Source of the DNA: JACKHO01 sp041398745
GTDB lineage: Bacteria > Planctomycetota > Planctomycetia > Planctomycetales > Planctomycetaceae
Reading direction: 5' to 3'
Length of the DNA: 64,000 nucleotides
Assembly (NCBI GenBank): GCA_041398745.1
Contig: JAWKUB010000008.1
Location: 62,001 to 126,000 of the forward strand
This document shows positions 1 to 8,719 of the stretch, piece after piece; position 1 is the stretch's first letter, and the number at the start of each line of letters is the position of its first letter. A program made the translations under genes and the position numbers. The notes beneath the pieces were generated by a model. That model was not told where the DNA came from, did no database searches, and worked only from the letters and a program-made list of their open reading frames with translations.

Positions 1-914
1 GGAGCAGATCCGTCGGACGCACACCAGCGGGTTTGGGGATTTCCATCGACGGCGTTGGGAGCGAAATTGTTCTTGCCGGTTTCTTCTGACGAGGCGGTCG
101 CCTTGCTGCCCAGGGCGAGATTCTTTGGAACGAGCTTCGGGCCAGCGGAAGACTTCTTCAGGTAGCGAGGATCATCCAAATGGTTCGTGGCCCAGAGGAC
201 GCCGCGGGTGATGAGGTCGAGGTATTCGGGGCTGCCGACGGTTTCGTTGTGGTGACCGAGTGTGGTTCCGAAGACCCGGGCTTTGCCGAACTGGTTGGTC
301 CACACACAAACTTCTTCGTTTCCTTTTTCTCGATTCTTCGCCGACGCCAGCGGGTGAGCATGCTCGCCGAGTTTTTCGATCCAGTACAGCTCGCCGGCAG
401 GATTGGCCCAGCCAGCACCGAATTCCCGCATAATGGGGTGAGCGGCATCGCGGTTGAGCACCTCGTGGGGATAGTGAGCACCGTGACGATGCGAAGTTAC
501 ACCGCAGAAGTTGAACCACTCTTCACGGCCATCACGATAGCAGTGCATCGCACAGTGGAGAACCACGCCGGGCAATCCTTCGCGGTGCGGCTTGAGAATG
601 TTGTCGACCCAGGCAATGTCCTTCACGTCCGAGAAGCATTCATCATGGATGACAATGTCAAACCCTTCCGCCCAGTCGGCTCGCTCATACAGCTCGATTT
701 TCGAGTTGGTCGCCGTCCCTCCCTGCTGAACTACTTCGACATCCACATGAGCCCGCTCTTCCAGGCCTTTACTCAGCAACTGCTTCTGAATGGTGTAGTC
801 GTGACAGCAGCCGCCGGTGACGAGCAGCACTCTGATTGGCGGTGGCGTGTCGTCGGCGCATGCTGTGGAGAGAAGCAAGGTGCAGGCGAGCAGGGCGAGT
901 GACAGTTTGGGCAT
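1..914 (-). CDS. ThuA-domain secreted protein with C-terminal discoidin-like segment (3' end cut)
   Basis: The frame opens at the ATG at 914 (MPKLSLALLACTLLLSTAC) with a signal peptide, possibly a lipoprotein one, and stays open to the window edge, so the C-terminus is missing. After the signal comes IRVLLVTGGCCHDY, the start of the class I amidotransferase-like ThuA (trehalose utilization) fold, then HPIMREFGAGW and VFGTTLGHHNET, which are typical of the family. The last visible part (SKATASSEETG, NAVDGNPQTRW) resembles the first strands of an F5/8 type C carbohydrate-binding domain. In Planctomycetes such proteins are common and their substrates are mostly unknown; a role in sugar metabolism is inferred only from family name. 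No enzyme activity is claimed. Confidence 0.85.
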   Translation of the reverse strand, partial: MPKLSLALLACTLLLSTACADDTPPPIRVLLVTGGCCHDYTIQKQLLSKGLEERAHVDVEVVQQGGTATNSKIELYERADWAEGFDIVIHDECFSDVKDIAWVDNILKPHREGLPGVVLHCAMHCYRDGREEWFNFCGVTSHRHGAHYPHEVLNRDAAHPIMREFGAGWANPAGELYWIEKLGEHAHPLASAKNREKGNEEVCVWTNQFGKARVFGTTLGHHNETVGSPEYLDLITRGVLWATNHLDDPRYLKKSSAGPKLVPKNLALGSKATASSEETGKNNFAPNAVDGNPQTRWCASDGSA

Positions 915-1215
915 TGGTTGAGAATCCGACAGGTCGGTGTGATAAACGGGCGTTGATTGGGGAGTTTGATGGTTCCGTCCATTGTTGTCCAACACGCATG
1001 GGACAGTAACTATCAGCCGTCTGGGGGAAGAAATATGGTCATCCTGGGCTTGTGGTGCGCTGGTAAATTACTGGTGCAGAATAGTTTGCAGCAATTCGTT
1101 GTCACATTTGACCCCTGCTCGCCGTTCCGATAACCTGTATCACTTGTCCCAATTTACTGCGGGGAGGTTGTCGAATCTCCTCACTTGAACGTTTGACCAC
1201 AGGTGTAGATTTTCA

Positions 1216-1389
1216 ATGGGTCGTCGTGAACGAAATCGTGAGCTGGCACGTCGCCGTGCCCGCAAAGTGAAACTGAAGAAACTCCGTGCAATGCATGCTG
1301 CCGCCACTAACGATGCGGACAAGGCTGCGATTGTCGAGAAAGTTGCCCGCATCAGCCCATTCGCCGTATTGGCTGAGAGCGAAGGCTAA
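1216..1389 (+). CDS. Small basic planctomycete protein (57 aa)
   Basis: ATG at 1216 gives a 57-residue protein starting MGRRERNRELARRRARKVKL and ending with ISPFAVLAESEG. It is very rich in Arg and Lys in the first 25 residues and Ala-rich afterwards, so it is predicted to be a charged helix. It resembles a family of short planctomycete proteins of unknown function (I think DUF6800, from memory). It ends 5 bp before the NIPSNAP gene and is probably co-transcribed with it. The basic N-terminus could bind nucleic acid or ribosomes, but nothing in the sequence proves this. Confidence 0.6.
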   Translation: MGRRERNRELARRRARKVKLKKLRAMHAAATNDADKAAIVEKVARISPFAVLAESEG

Positions 1390-1394
1390 GCGGG

Positions 1395-2162
1395 ATGATT
1401 CGATCACTCTGCTTCGGCCTGGTCGCCGTTGTTTCTCTGAGTTCAGTCGTGCTCGCCGAAGGAGACAATGGCGTTTACGAGTTGCGAGTTTACACGTGCG
1501 AAGAGGGGAAGCTCCCTGCGCTGCACGAGCGATTTCGCAACCACACCATGCGAATTTTCGAAAAGCATGGGATGAAGAACATTGGCTATTGGACTCCCAC
1601 CGACGGTCCGCTCAGCGAAAACACGCTGGTCTACATGATCCGTCACAAAAGCCGCGAGGCAGCGGCCGAGTCTTGGAAAGCCTTTGGAGCCGATCCAGAG
1701 TGGCAGGCCGTTGCCAAGGAGAGCCGTGAAAAAGACGGAAAAATCCTGGCCAAACGACCTGAGGCGACCTACCTAACCCTGACGGAGTTCTCTCCTGAGG
1801 TGAGTGAGCTGGACGGCGAAGCTGTGTTTGAACTGCGTACTTACACGACGAATCCTGAGAAGCTCGACGATCTCCACACGCGATTTCATGATCACACCTT
1901 GGCATTGTTCAAACGCCACGGGATGACGAATCTGTGGTATTTCACGCCGCAAGATGAAGAACGCCAGCAGAATACGCTGGTGTACTTCCTCTCACATAAG
2001 AGTCAAGAAGCGGCTGGTGAGTCGTGGAAAGGGTTCCAGGGCGATCCCGAATGGCAGGCGGCCCGCAAGGCGTCTGAGGCCGATGGCCCCATACTGGCCA
2101 AGGCTCCTGACCGGATGTATTTGAAATTAACGGACTATTCCCCACGCTCCGCTGGCAACTAG
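1395..2162 (+). CDS. Secreted protein with two NIPSNAP domains
   Basis: The 255-residue product starts with a signal peptide (MIRSLCFGLVAVVSLSSVVLAEG). It then carries two copies of the NIPSNAP ferredoxin-like fold: residues about 26-128 start VYELRVYTCEEGKLPALHER, and about 142-245 start VFELRTYTTNPEKLDDLHTR. Each copy has the HGM..(I/L)GYW or WYF segment and the SRE/SQEAA.ESWK..(G/A)FG.DPEWQA signature. Tandem NIPSNAP proteins are frequent in Planctomycetes. The family is dimeric alpha+beta barrel and its function is not established. The gene follows the small basic protein by 5 bp. Confidence 0.88.
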   Translation: MIRSLCFGLVAVVSLSSVVLAEGDNGVYELRVYTCEEGKLPALHERFRNHTMRIFEKHGMKNIGYWTPTDGPLSENTLVYMIRHKSREAAAESWKAFGADPEWQAVAKESREKDGKILAKRPEATYLTLTEFSPEVSELDGEAVFELRTYTTNPEKLDDLHTRFHDHTLALFKRHGMTNLWYFTPQDEERQQNTLVYFLSHKSQEAAGESWKGFQGDPEWQAARKASEADGPILAKAPDRMYLKLTDYSPRSAGN

Positions 2163-2278
2163 TGAGAATTCCTGTTGCCGTTGGGTTGTATCGCGAAGCA
2201 TTCTCGTCAATAATTGAGGACTTCGCTGTGATTTCAGCGCTGGCAGTGGCCAGGCAAACGTTGTAGGAAAACAAGAAA

Positions 2279-2563
2279 ATGTCAAGGCAAAGTACGAGCA
2301 AAGCAGACATCCGCAAAATCCGTAAGAAGCGTGCGCGACTGAAGCGGAAAATGAAGTGCCGGTTCACACCGGATGGCTCCATTCCACGTCCAGTTTACGT
2401 CGACTACAAGGACGTCAAGACCCTGCGTCAGCTGGTCGATCGTGAAGGTCGCATTAGCCCACGCCGCCGCACTGGTACGTCGGCTCTGTATCAGCGTGCC
2501 GTACGTCAGGCCATTCTGCGTGCCCGCTTCATTGGCCTCATGCCATACGTTGCTGACGAGTAA
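2279..2563 (+). CDS. rpsR: 30S ribosomal protein bS18
   Basis: The 94-residue basic protein contains the bS18 core: VDYKDVKTLRQLVDREGRI, then SPRRRTGTSALYQR and VRQAILRARFIGLMPYV, which align throughout with bacterial S18 (IDYKDVxxL..., P.R.TGT....Q..L..AIK.AR...L.PY). It binds 16S rRNA in the small-subunit platform with bS6. The N-terminal extension of about 25 residues is Lys/Arg-rich (KADIRKIRKKRARLKRKMK). An AGGA lies about ten bases before the ATG. The gene stands alone, not next to rpsF or rplI as in many bacteria, and is followed by a strong hairpin terminator. Confidence 0.93.
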   Translation: MSRQSTSKADIRKIRKKRARLKRKMKCRFTPDGSIPRPVYVDYKDVKTLRQLVDREGRISPRRRTGTSALYQRAVRQAILRARFIGLMPYVADE

Positions 2564-2621
2564 CAGTTTGTTCGCATTTCGGGCCTAGCGGCACGTTATT
2601 GCTCAGCTATAAGTACACATA

Positions 2622-2657
2622 CAGGCGTCTGAATCAGTTTGATTCAGACGCCTGTTT
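2622..2657 (+). terminator. Perfect 14-bp hairpin terminator after rpsR
   Basis: A perfect 14-bp inverted repeat (2622-2635 and 2641-2654) encloses a 5-base loop and is followed by TTT. It lies between rpsR and the convergent gene that ends at 2681, so it may serve both strands. Confidence 0.8.
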
Positions 2658-2680
2658 CATTTGGTGCACGCTGCGGACGA

Positions 2681-3451
2681 TTAATCGTACGGCCACGCTT
2701 CCAGCCAATCGCATACGGCATCCGAGATTTGCTCTTCGTCGAGAGTCTCGTGAGCAACTAGCTGGTCCACGAGCGCGGCAATGGCATGCCAGTGACGTGC
2801 GGTACTGAGTCGCTTATGAAGCCTGACGACGACATCCTCAAGAAATCGGAGGCGCTGTCGTTCATCTTTGGCGATGATGGCCGCTGACGTCCAGGCTGTT
2901 CGCCAGTCCTCTTTCCATTCGGCAACCAAACCGGGATGAAACGGCTCGCCGGTATAAATCATCTCGGCGACTGGCCCTGCGAGGGCCACGATCACAGAAC
3001 GTTGTCGAATTTGAAGGTCGTCGAACTCATCGCTCGGCCAGCCTATTTCAATTTCACCGTAGCGGCGCGGTCCATCATCGTCGTCGGGGTCGATGGACAT
3101 CGACAAGACGGCAGCGCCGAGTTGCATGGCCACGACAGCATGTCCTGCCTCGTGATAAGCGGTTAGTTCGTCCATGTGTCGGAAGAGTTTGCCTCTTCGT
3201 AAAGGTTTAACAAATCGCAGGTCGTCCGCCGGCCAGGACTGGTCTCGCTGTAATGCGAAGTGGGTCGTCGTGTCATTAATTGTGTTGTTGCACAGCGCTG
3301 TAAGTGTGACAGGCGTGTCACACTTTGCCGAGCGTTCGAACTGTTCGCTCAGAAATCGTCTGATTTTCACACTGTGCCGGTCCATGTGGACCTTGAAGAT
3401 TTTTTCATAATTGCCGCCTCTACTGTTCCGATGAGGTTTTGCAGGAGGCAT
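2681..3451 (-). CDS. HEAGH-motif metallopeptidase-like protein (M41-type, no ATPase)
   Basis: The longest frame gives 256 residues. At 98-109 it reads AYHEAGHAVVA, the zinc-binding HExxH helix of the FtsH/M41 peptidase fold, and at about 155 VALAGPVAEMI, the following M41-like segment. There is no AAA ATPase, so this is a stand-alone peptidase-like domain, a type seen repeatedly in Planctomycetes. The true start is uncertain: an internal ATG at 3175 (MDELTAYHEAGH) would place the motif almost at the N-terminus and give 164 residues, and the first 92 residues show no recognisable domain. The third zinc ligand cannot be assigned with certainty. It converges on rpsR. Confidence 0.7.
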   Translation of the reverse strand: MPPAKPHRNSRGGNYEKIFKVHMDRHSVKIRRFLSEQFERSAKCDTPVTLTALCNNTINDTTTHFALQRDQSWPADDLRFVKPLRRGKLFRHMDELTAYHEAGHAVVAMQLGAAVLSMSIDPDDDDGPRRYGEIEIGWPSDEFDDLQIRQRSVIVALAGPVAEMIYTGEPFHPGLVAEWKEDWRTAWTSAAIIAKDERQRLRFLEDVVVRLHKRLSTARHWHAIAALVDQLVAHETLDEEQISDAVCDWLEAWPYD

Positions 3452-3493
3452 TGTGGCCTTTGATCATGCCAGTAAAACCAGGGAGGGAGAAAA

Positions 3494-4370
3494 ATGCGCT
3501 ACACTCACACACTTCTCGCAGTCCTCGCCATGAGCGTCGCGGCTCAGGCACAGGATTTGGGGTCGCTTCTTGACACCATCGGAGTCCAGCAAACCGATGG
3601 CGACTTCAACGGCTTTATCTCGCCAATGACAAACCCAGTCTTCTTCGAAGACCCGCGAAACCTCACCGAGGCCCGCATCATTTTCGCCAACCACAACGTT
3701 CCAGGTGGACTCGGCGGTGGAAATGTCCAGTTGTACGCTATGCAGTTGCGTGCAGCGCTCACCGACGATTTGTCCTTCATTGCAACCAAGGACGGATTCA
3801 TTGTTTCGGATAACCCGCTCATCAATGACGGCTGGGCCGACCTTTCGGCCGGTCTGAAGTACAACCTCTACGAAGACTATGAGTACCAGGAAATCCTGAG
3901 TACTGGTTTTACCTACGAGATTCCACTGGGAAGTGGTCAGGCTCTGCAGGGCAACGGTGACGGCGAATTCCACTTCTTCCTCACTGGTGGTAAAGAACTC
4001 CTGCCAGGCATGCACGCTCTGTCGGCCGTGGGCTTTCGCGTTCCAGTAGACAACCGTGCGGAAAGCACTTCAATGTACTGGCCAGCTCGATCAACAAATC
4101 GGTAACACCGGCTTCTACCTGTTCGGTGAAGCAAACTGGTATCACTGGCTCGCTTCCGGTAAGGCCTTCCCCGTCCCAGTTGAAGGTGGTGACCTGTTCA
4201 ACTTCGGTTCAGCAGGCGTCACTGGTAACAACATCCTCACTGGTGCCATTGGCGTGAAGTACAAGCTCTCCGACAACAGCGAACTTGGTTTCGCTTGGGA
4301 AGCTCCCATGTCCGGTCGCCAGGACGTGTTGGCCAGCCGCGCTACGGTTGACCTTATTTTGCGTTACTAA
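3494..4370 (+). pseudogene. Frameshifted secreted beta-barrel/transporter-like gene
   Basis: Two overlapping frames together read like one protein. The first (3494-4105) has a signal peptide (MRYTHTLLAVLAMSVAAQAQ) and the pattern SPMTNPVFFEDPRNLTEARI, LTDDLSFIATKDGF and GWADLSAGLKYNLY. The second continues from about 4082 to the stop at 4370 with QIGNTGFYLFGEANWYHW and ends AWEAPMSGRQDVL...LILRY, the C-terminal strand with terminal aromatic residue typical of outer-membrane barrels. The junction is near 4078-4085, where frame 2 passes to frame 3, so one base is extra or two are missing. From memory, planctomycete proteins of this type are single genes of about 290 residues. It may be a true pseudogene or a sequencing error. 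Confidence 0.75.
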
Positions 4371-4427
4371 GTAATTCCTGACGTGCTGCGTTGACGTGCT
4401 GTTTTTCTCGCTACTGGCATGTGCTTG

Positions 4428-4473
4428 TTGGGAATCCACCGGCGAAATCCGTTGGATTCCCAATTTCTTTTTT
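4428..4473 (+). terminator. Rho-independent terminator between convergent genes
   Basis: An 11-bp perfect stem (4428-4438 with 4453-4463) and 14-base loop are followed by TTTCTTTTTT. It lies after the frameshifted barrel gene and before the end of the convergent FMN-binding gene. Confidence 0.85.
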
Positions 4474-4519
4474 GTGGGATGGAAATCGCCGTGTTCGCTG
4501 AGGTGTGATCCTGCTTGGG

Positions 4520-6283
4520 CTATCCAGTGCAATAGTAGAAGCCCAACGCAAGGCACAGCGCGGCTACACCTAGTAAGTCGCCCCAGGTGAATTCATCACT
4601 GCGTGCGTGACGCCGCAAATAGCGCAGCAGAACTCCCGTCGGACAGCCGTACTGGCAGTATGCCATGGGAACGAACAGCGAAGCGACCAGACCGACAACA
4701 GCCACAGCAATGGTGGGCCATCCTGCTACGCGAAACAGCCATGCGTCGAATGGCTCCACGTCGACCGTGCTGAAGCGAAGCCGGGCGACAACTGTCAGCA
4801 CGCACCACAAGAGCAGTAGGCCCGGCAAGAACGAAAGGAATTGTCGCCACTTCGCTCCGAGTCGATAACGCCATTTGGAGTAGGTCGACATCAGTTGCTG
4901 CACCGCCCCGTGGGGGCAGATATGTGTGCAATACAAATTCTTCTTCGAAATCGTCGGTACCGCAAAGGCGATGGCCGTGATAGCCACCAGCCCCATGGCC
5001 GACAGCCACGGAACGCCGCTCCGCGCCCAGCCAAACAGCATTGCCTGGGAAATCAATGAGCCATTGATGATTCCCAAGTACACAATGACGAGGAGTTGCA
5101 CGATCAGTCGCAACCCCCACCAACCTCGCAAATGAGTGTGACCGACAATGAGTATGCATGTTAGTAACAGTACAATACCCACATCATAGAGATTCCATTC
5201 AACCGTGGCCCAAAGCCCACGGCGCTGTTCGCTCGTGTTCTTGCCAACTCTTATTTGCGCCGTCTGCACAACGGCTTTGGCCACAGCCCGACTGGTGTAG
5301 GTCGCGCCTGAAACCCCATCAATGTCGGGATTCGCTGTTGCAAGTTCTACCAACGTGAGTCCGCTGAACAAATCCGGAAAATTGTTGTCTTCTCGTACGT
5401 CATCGACGTATTCAGCGTTGTCCATGCTTCGCCCCAAGACGAGCCGTCGCACCCGGAGTGCTTCCGTGTGCGATTCTTCATTCGCATCCATTGCAAGGCA
5501 AATGAGCGTTTCTGTCGGTCCTTGATATCCCCTGACGTCGTCGGCCAGTGGAGACGTCCGCAGCACGACACCCAGTTGTGCGCCGCTGTTGTCACGCACG
5601 CTGTACTCGCCATCGAACTCAGTCGGCGTCAGGGAAGCGACTCCAGGGTACACGCGGGCGACCCAGCGTGAGGGAGGGTCATCCGGGAAAAACACATTCA
5701 GCTGGCTTCCTCCCAATCGCTGCACCATGCCTCGGTACATTGCCATGCTGGTCAGGGTGGCTCCGGAAACTCCATCGACATGTGTTGAGTTGGCAAGTTC
5801 GTTCCATGTCATGCCACGAAAGCGGGGCAGAAATCCTTCATCCGTTTTGACCCGTTCAACATGGTCTCGCGTGTCACCGCTGAAAAGCACGCGAACATCC
5901 AGTAAAACGCCGCCCTTGTCGAATACCAGCAGTAAATTGGAAGGGCCGGAGAATCCAATAATGCCATTCGAGTCAGGAGCCGTTTGCACGGCGTGCCCCA
6001 GCACTTCGCCGTCAGCATCCAGTACGGGGCGGGCCAGTGTCCGTTCGTTCGGTTGCCCGAACGAGGCAACATTCGGAAGCACGTGCTGCACATCTTCCAG
6101 CGTTACCGACCATTCGGCGAGAGCCGCTTCCCTTGCCAAAAATCGATTCTGATCCAGTCGAACAAGAATGAGAATTGCCGCAACCAGCAGCAGTCGTCCT
6201 GCATGGACTATCAAACTTCGCCAGGGCCGCGGAGTGCGGGGTATGGGCGGTGTTGATTCAGGTTGGAGGTCTGCGGTCTTCAC
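4520..6283 (-). CDS. Membrane protein with two covalent-FMN domains and NosR/NapH-like cysteine motifs
   Basis: The 587-residue protein has an N-terminal membrane helix (about 23-42), then two extracytoplasmic FMN-binding domains. Each has the ApbE-type flavinylation motif: DGVSGATLTS at 170-179 (acceptor expected at T176) and DGVSGATYTS at 322-331 (acceptor T328). After about 365 come several membrane helices and two Cys pairs, CTHICPHGA (452/456) and CQYGCPTG (543/547), as in the C-terminal part of NosR, NapH and PceC-like proteins. These pass electrons across the membrane. The separate ferredoxin module of NosR is absent. No apbE is visible nearby. It lies 6 bp downstream of the lipoprotein gene and likely forms one operon with it. 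The partner reductase is unknown. Confidence 0.85.
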   Translation of the reverse strand: MKTADLQPESTPPIPRTPRPWRSLIVHAGRLLLVAAILILVRLDQNRFLAREAALAEWSVTLEDVQHVLPNVASFGQPNERTLARPVLDADGEVLGHAVQTAPDSNGIIGFSGPSNLLLVFDKGGVLLDVRVLFSGDTRDHVERVKTDEGFLPRFRGMTWNELANSTHVDGVSGATLTSMAMYRGMVQRLGGSQLNVFFPDDPPSRWVARVYPGVASLTPTEFDGEYSVRDNSGAQLGVVLRTSPLADDVRGYQGPTETLICLAMDANEESHTEALRVRRLVLGRSMDNAEYVDDVREDNNFPDLFSGLTLVELATANPDIDGVSGATYTSRAVAKAVVQTAQIRVGKNTSEQRRGLWATVEWNLYDVGIVLLLTCILIVGHTHLRGWWGLRLIVQLLVIVYLGIINGSLISQAMLFGWARSGVPWLSAMGLVAITAIAFAVPTISKKNLYCTHICPHGAVQQLMSTYSKWRYRLGAKWRQFLSFLPGLLLLWCVLTVVARLRFSTVDVEPFDAWLFRVAGWPTIAVAVVGLVASLFVPMAYCQYGCPTGVLLRYLRRHARSDEFTWGDLLGVAALCLALGFYYCTG

Positions 6284-6289
6284 GACCGC

Positions 6290-8200
6290 CTATTCTAGCG
6301 ACGGAACAGACTCAGAATAGATTGCAGATTGAACGCCTTCACTATCGATGGCCGCAGAATTGCCACCAGCAGGCATGATGACCGAACGCATCGAGCGCTT
6401 CTTGACGGCGATTTCACCGGATGCCAGTCGCTGACGCAGCGACTGCAGCAAGTTGTAGCGTCCGGCTACGGCATCATCTTTCCAGCTTTCGACGTCATGT
6501 ACAACGTAGCGGTCACCTTCCTGTACAAGTCGGACTTCGGTGCCGTTCTTTGCGTCCCCCATGCGGACAATGGTCCAGGGACGCCCAATTTCAACTGCGG
6601 TCACCGGCTGCATGAGTGCAGGAAGCAAATCAAATTCGAGCTGCGGAATTTCATCAACCTGCCGCCAGACCATACTGTCGAGCCCTTCGCCAGATGTTGT
6701 CAGTAGTTCAGGAATGCTGCGTCGGTGCAGGGCCGACACAAATGCATACATCGGCAACAAGACCTCAAGGTTCTTCTTGAATGACGTCGGTCGATGCGTG
6801 CTCGGGAACATGATGTCGTCCACAACCACGCGGTTGTCTTCCAGTGTCAATACGTAGGAAGCACCGCGCGTTCCCTGCGTGACCGTGACCTCCGTTGTGT
6901 CGCCGTGGAACACAGTGGCAATGACGTGTACATGTCCCGATTCTACTTCAGGCAACGGCATGGCCGTAAACAGTTTGGCGGTTTCCCTGTTCCACACGCG
7001 TGAGTTGAAATCGAGGGAAGCCATTCGCTTCATTTCAGAAACATCACGTCGTTGCAATGCTTCGCCGAACATTTGTACGACGGCGTGCGAGAGGAACATG
7101 GCTGAGAGTCGCTTCACTTCCGAACCATCAGCTTCAAAAATTGTGACTTCGTTGACTTTGAGTTGCTTCTCACTGTTGCCACGAAGCGTCTCTTCAGTTT
7201 CAACATTCTCCAGGGTGACCATGTACGCAGTGCCGTGGACATCAAACAACAGTTCCCGCCGGTCCTTGTAAATCTTGGGGTCGAAGTCCGCGAGCAGGAT
7301 TTCCGCAACTGGTAGTGGCACGGTCGACAAATCGGCTCCCACGAGGCACTTCTCGTAGAAGTCATCTGTCGAGAGTTCTTTCAGTTGATTTCGATCGCTT
7401 GCGCCGTAGGCGGCCAGAAACTCGGACGCCTGCAGCAAGGTGTTCGCCAACGCATGCACGGATGGAACTTCGGTTCCGTCTTGTCCTTTCACCTGGACTG
7501 CGGCATCGCTCACCATCCAGGTCTTGCCTCGCTTCAATTCCAACAACAACATGCCGTCGGGGTGAGGCAACGCGACTGCGGCGTTAATCCCATTAACGCG
7601 CGGTTCCGGTCGTATGGCCCGCTGACGCCCATTGCCAACAGTTTGAGCAATGAGTTTGTCGAGCCACGCGGGAGGAAGCGCTTCCAATGTTTCGCGAAAC
7701 TCGGGATCGCAATACGCCAATTGCGCTTCGCGATCTTCCCCATACCATGACGCGAGGAATTCGCGAATGGTCAGCATGAGGTCCATTTGCTCGGCAATGG
7801 ACGGAGGGTCCTCTCCAGTGGGATCGGGTGCGATAATCAGGTCGTCAACAACCCAATGGCCGGAGTCGGCGTCTTTCGTCAATTGATATTCCAGGGTCTG
7901 CTCGCGTGGTCCCTCGCCATATTTCACAGTGGCGACTCGATGTGTTGCATCGACCTGTTCCACCGATTCGATTTTGAACTTTTCCGTAGGAATGTGCAGA
8001 CGCTTCAAGTCCTTCTGGGACCCCGGAATGCGTAACGCCTGTTCGGCAAACGCCGTCGACGTGTGCTCACGCAGTTGTTCCAGATTCTGTTCCTGGACGC
8101 CCGCCGAAAACCTTTCAATGGCCTGCTTCGTCATCAGGTTGGTGCAACCAACCGTCGTGAGCAGCATTGCAGCGAGGCTGATTTGCCAGACGAGACGCAT
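6290..8200 (-). CDS. Lipoprotein of repeated NTF2-like modules
   Basis: I place the start at the ATG at 8200 (MRLVWQISLAAMLLTTVGC), because it begins directly at a lipoprotein signal with lipobox TVGC; a start at 8254 adds 18 residues. The mature part (636 residues in all) looks built from about five similar modules of 110-130 residues. Each starts with a helix of the type F..A....L..L......F, for example AIERFSAGVQEQNLEQL, EFLASWYGEDREAQLAY, EFLAAYGASDRNQLKEL, MFGEALQRRDVSEMKRM and AFVSALHRRSIPELLTT, followed by beta strands ending in a WVVDDL-like strand. This is the plan of SnoaL/NTF2-like domains. The gene ends 6 bp before the FMN-binding gene, so a shared role at the membrane is likely. 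No enzymatic residues are recognised. Confidence 0.75.
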   Translation of the reverse strand: MRLVWQISLAAMLLTTVGCTNLMTKQAIERFSAGVQEQNLEQLREHTSTAFAEQALRIPGSQKDLKRLHIPTEKFKIESVEQVDATHRVATVKYGEGPREQTLEYQLTKDADSGHWVVDDLIIAPDPTGEDPPSIAEQMDLMLTIREFLASWYGEDREAQLAYCDPEFRETLEALPPAWLDKLIAQTVGNGRQRAIRPEPRVNGINAAVALPHPDGMLLLELKRGKTWMVSDAAVQVKGQDGTEVPSVHALANTLLQASEFLAAYGASDRNQLKELSTDDFYEKCLVGADLSTVPLPVAEILLADFDPKIYKDRRELLFDVHGTAYMVTLENVETEETLRGNSEKQLKVNEVTIFEADGSEVKRLSAMFLSHAVVQMFGEALQRRDVSEMKRMASLDFNSRVWNRETAKLFTAMPLPEVESGHVHVIATVFHGDTTEVTVTQGTRGASYVLTLEDNRVVVDDIMFPSTHRPTSFKKNLEVLLPMYAFVSALHRRSIPELLTTSGEGLDSMVWRQVDEIPQLEFDLLPALMQPVTAVEIGRPWTIVRMGDAKNGTEVRLVQEGDRYVVHDVESWKDDAVAGRYNLLQSLRQRLASGEIAVKKRSMRSVIMPAGGNSAAIDSEGVQSAIYSESVPSLE

Positions 8201-8719
8201 CAATCTGATTCTCGTTGAATGGTGAGGAGGGGAAGTGAAACAGAGAAGGGCCACGCAGAGGTGGAACCGCAGGGCGCGATTGTCGGGCTTCTCCCAAATT
8301 CCTCATTCCAACGTCAATACTGAAGCAACACTCCCAAGGCCCTCTCCAGCTTTAATTAACTGGTGAGAAATCCTGTTTTTTGTGTGAATGAGTGCTTGAA
8401 CCCTTTAGCTGAATTACGTGCAACCGGCATTCATCATGAGGGTTACGGTCAGATTCAAGAGGTCGAAATCGCTCTGGACACAATTTGGGAGATACCTAAA
8501 AATCCGGCACTTGACACTACGGCAGATTTCGCCGATGGAGCGGCGGAGTGTCCTTGAGTTGTCACCAACCCAAACCTTCCCTTCTCCATGTCTTTGCCAT
8601 CAATCCCCGATGGCATTTTCCGCCCGTCAACTTATTCCGTTCCGTTAGTCGGTAGTCCGTTCCACCCAAAACTCTGGTGGAATTCGGGGTGTTGGCTTTC
8701 CAGGATGAGGACTAGCCTT
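8201..8719. other. Divergent intergenic region
   Basis: About 520 bp between divergent lipoprotein genes. The reading frame of the plus-strand gene stays open back to 8588 but the upstream part shows no protein-like pattern. A TTGACA at 8511-8516 could be a -35 box for the plus-strand gene, but no good -10 box follows at 16-18 bases. No RNA gene or repeat is recognised. Confidence 0.4.

Noticed and set aside
180..902. Plus-strand frame of 240 codons at the left edge
   Set aside because: It is antisense to the ThuA-type protein, whose reading frame carries signal peptide and family motifs.
3494..4370. Programmed frameshift in the barrel-like gene
   Set aside because: No slippery run or rare-codon/stop arrangement is seen at the junction, so ordinary mutation or error is more likely.
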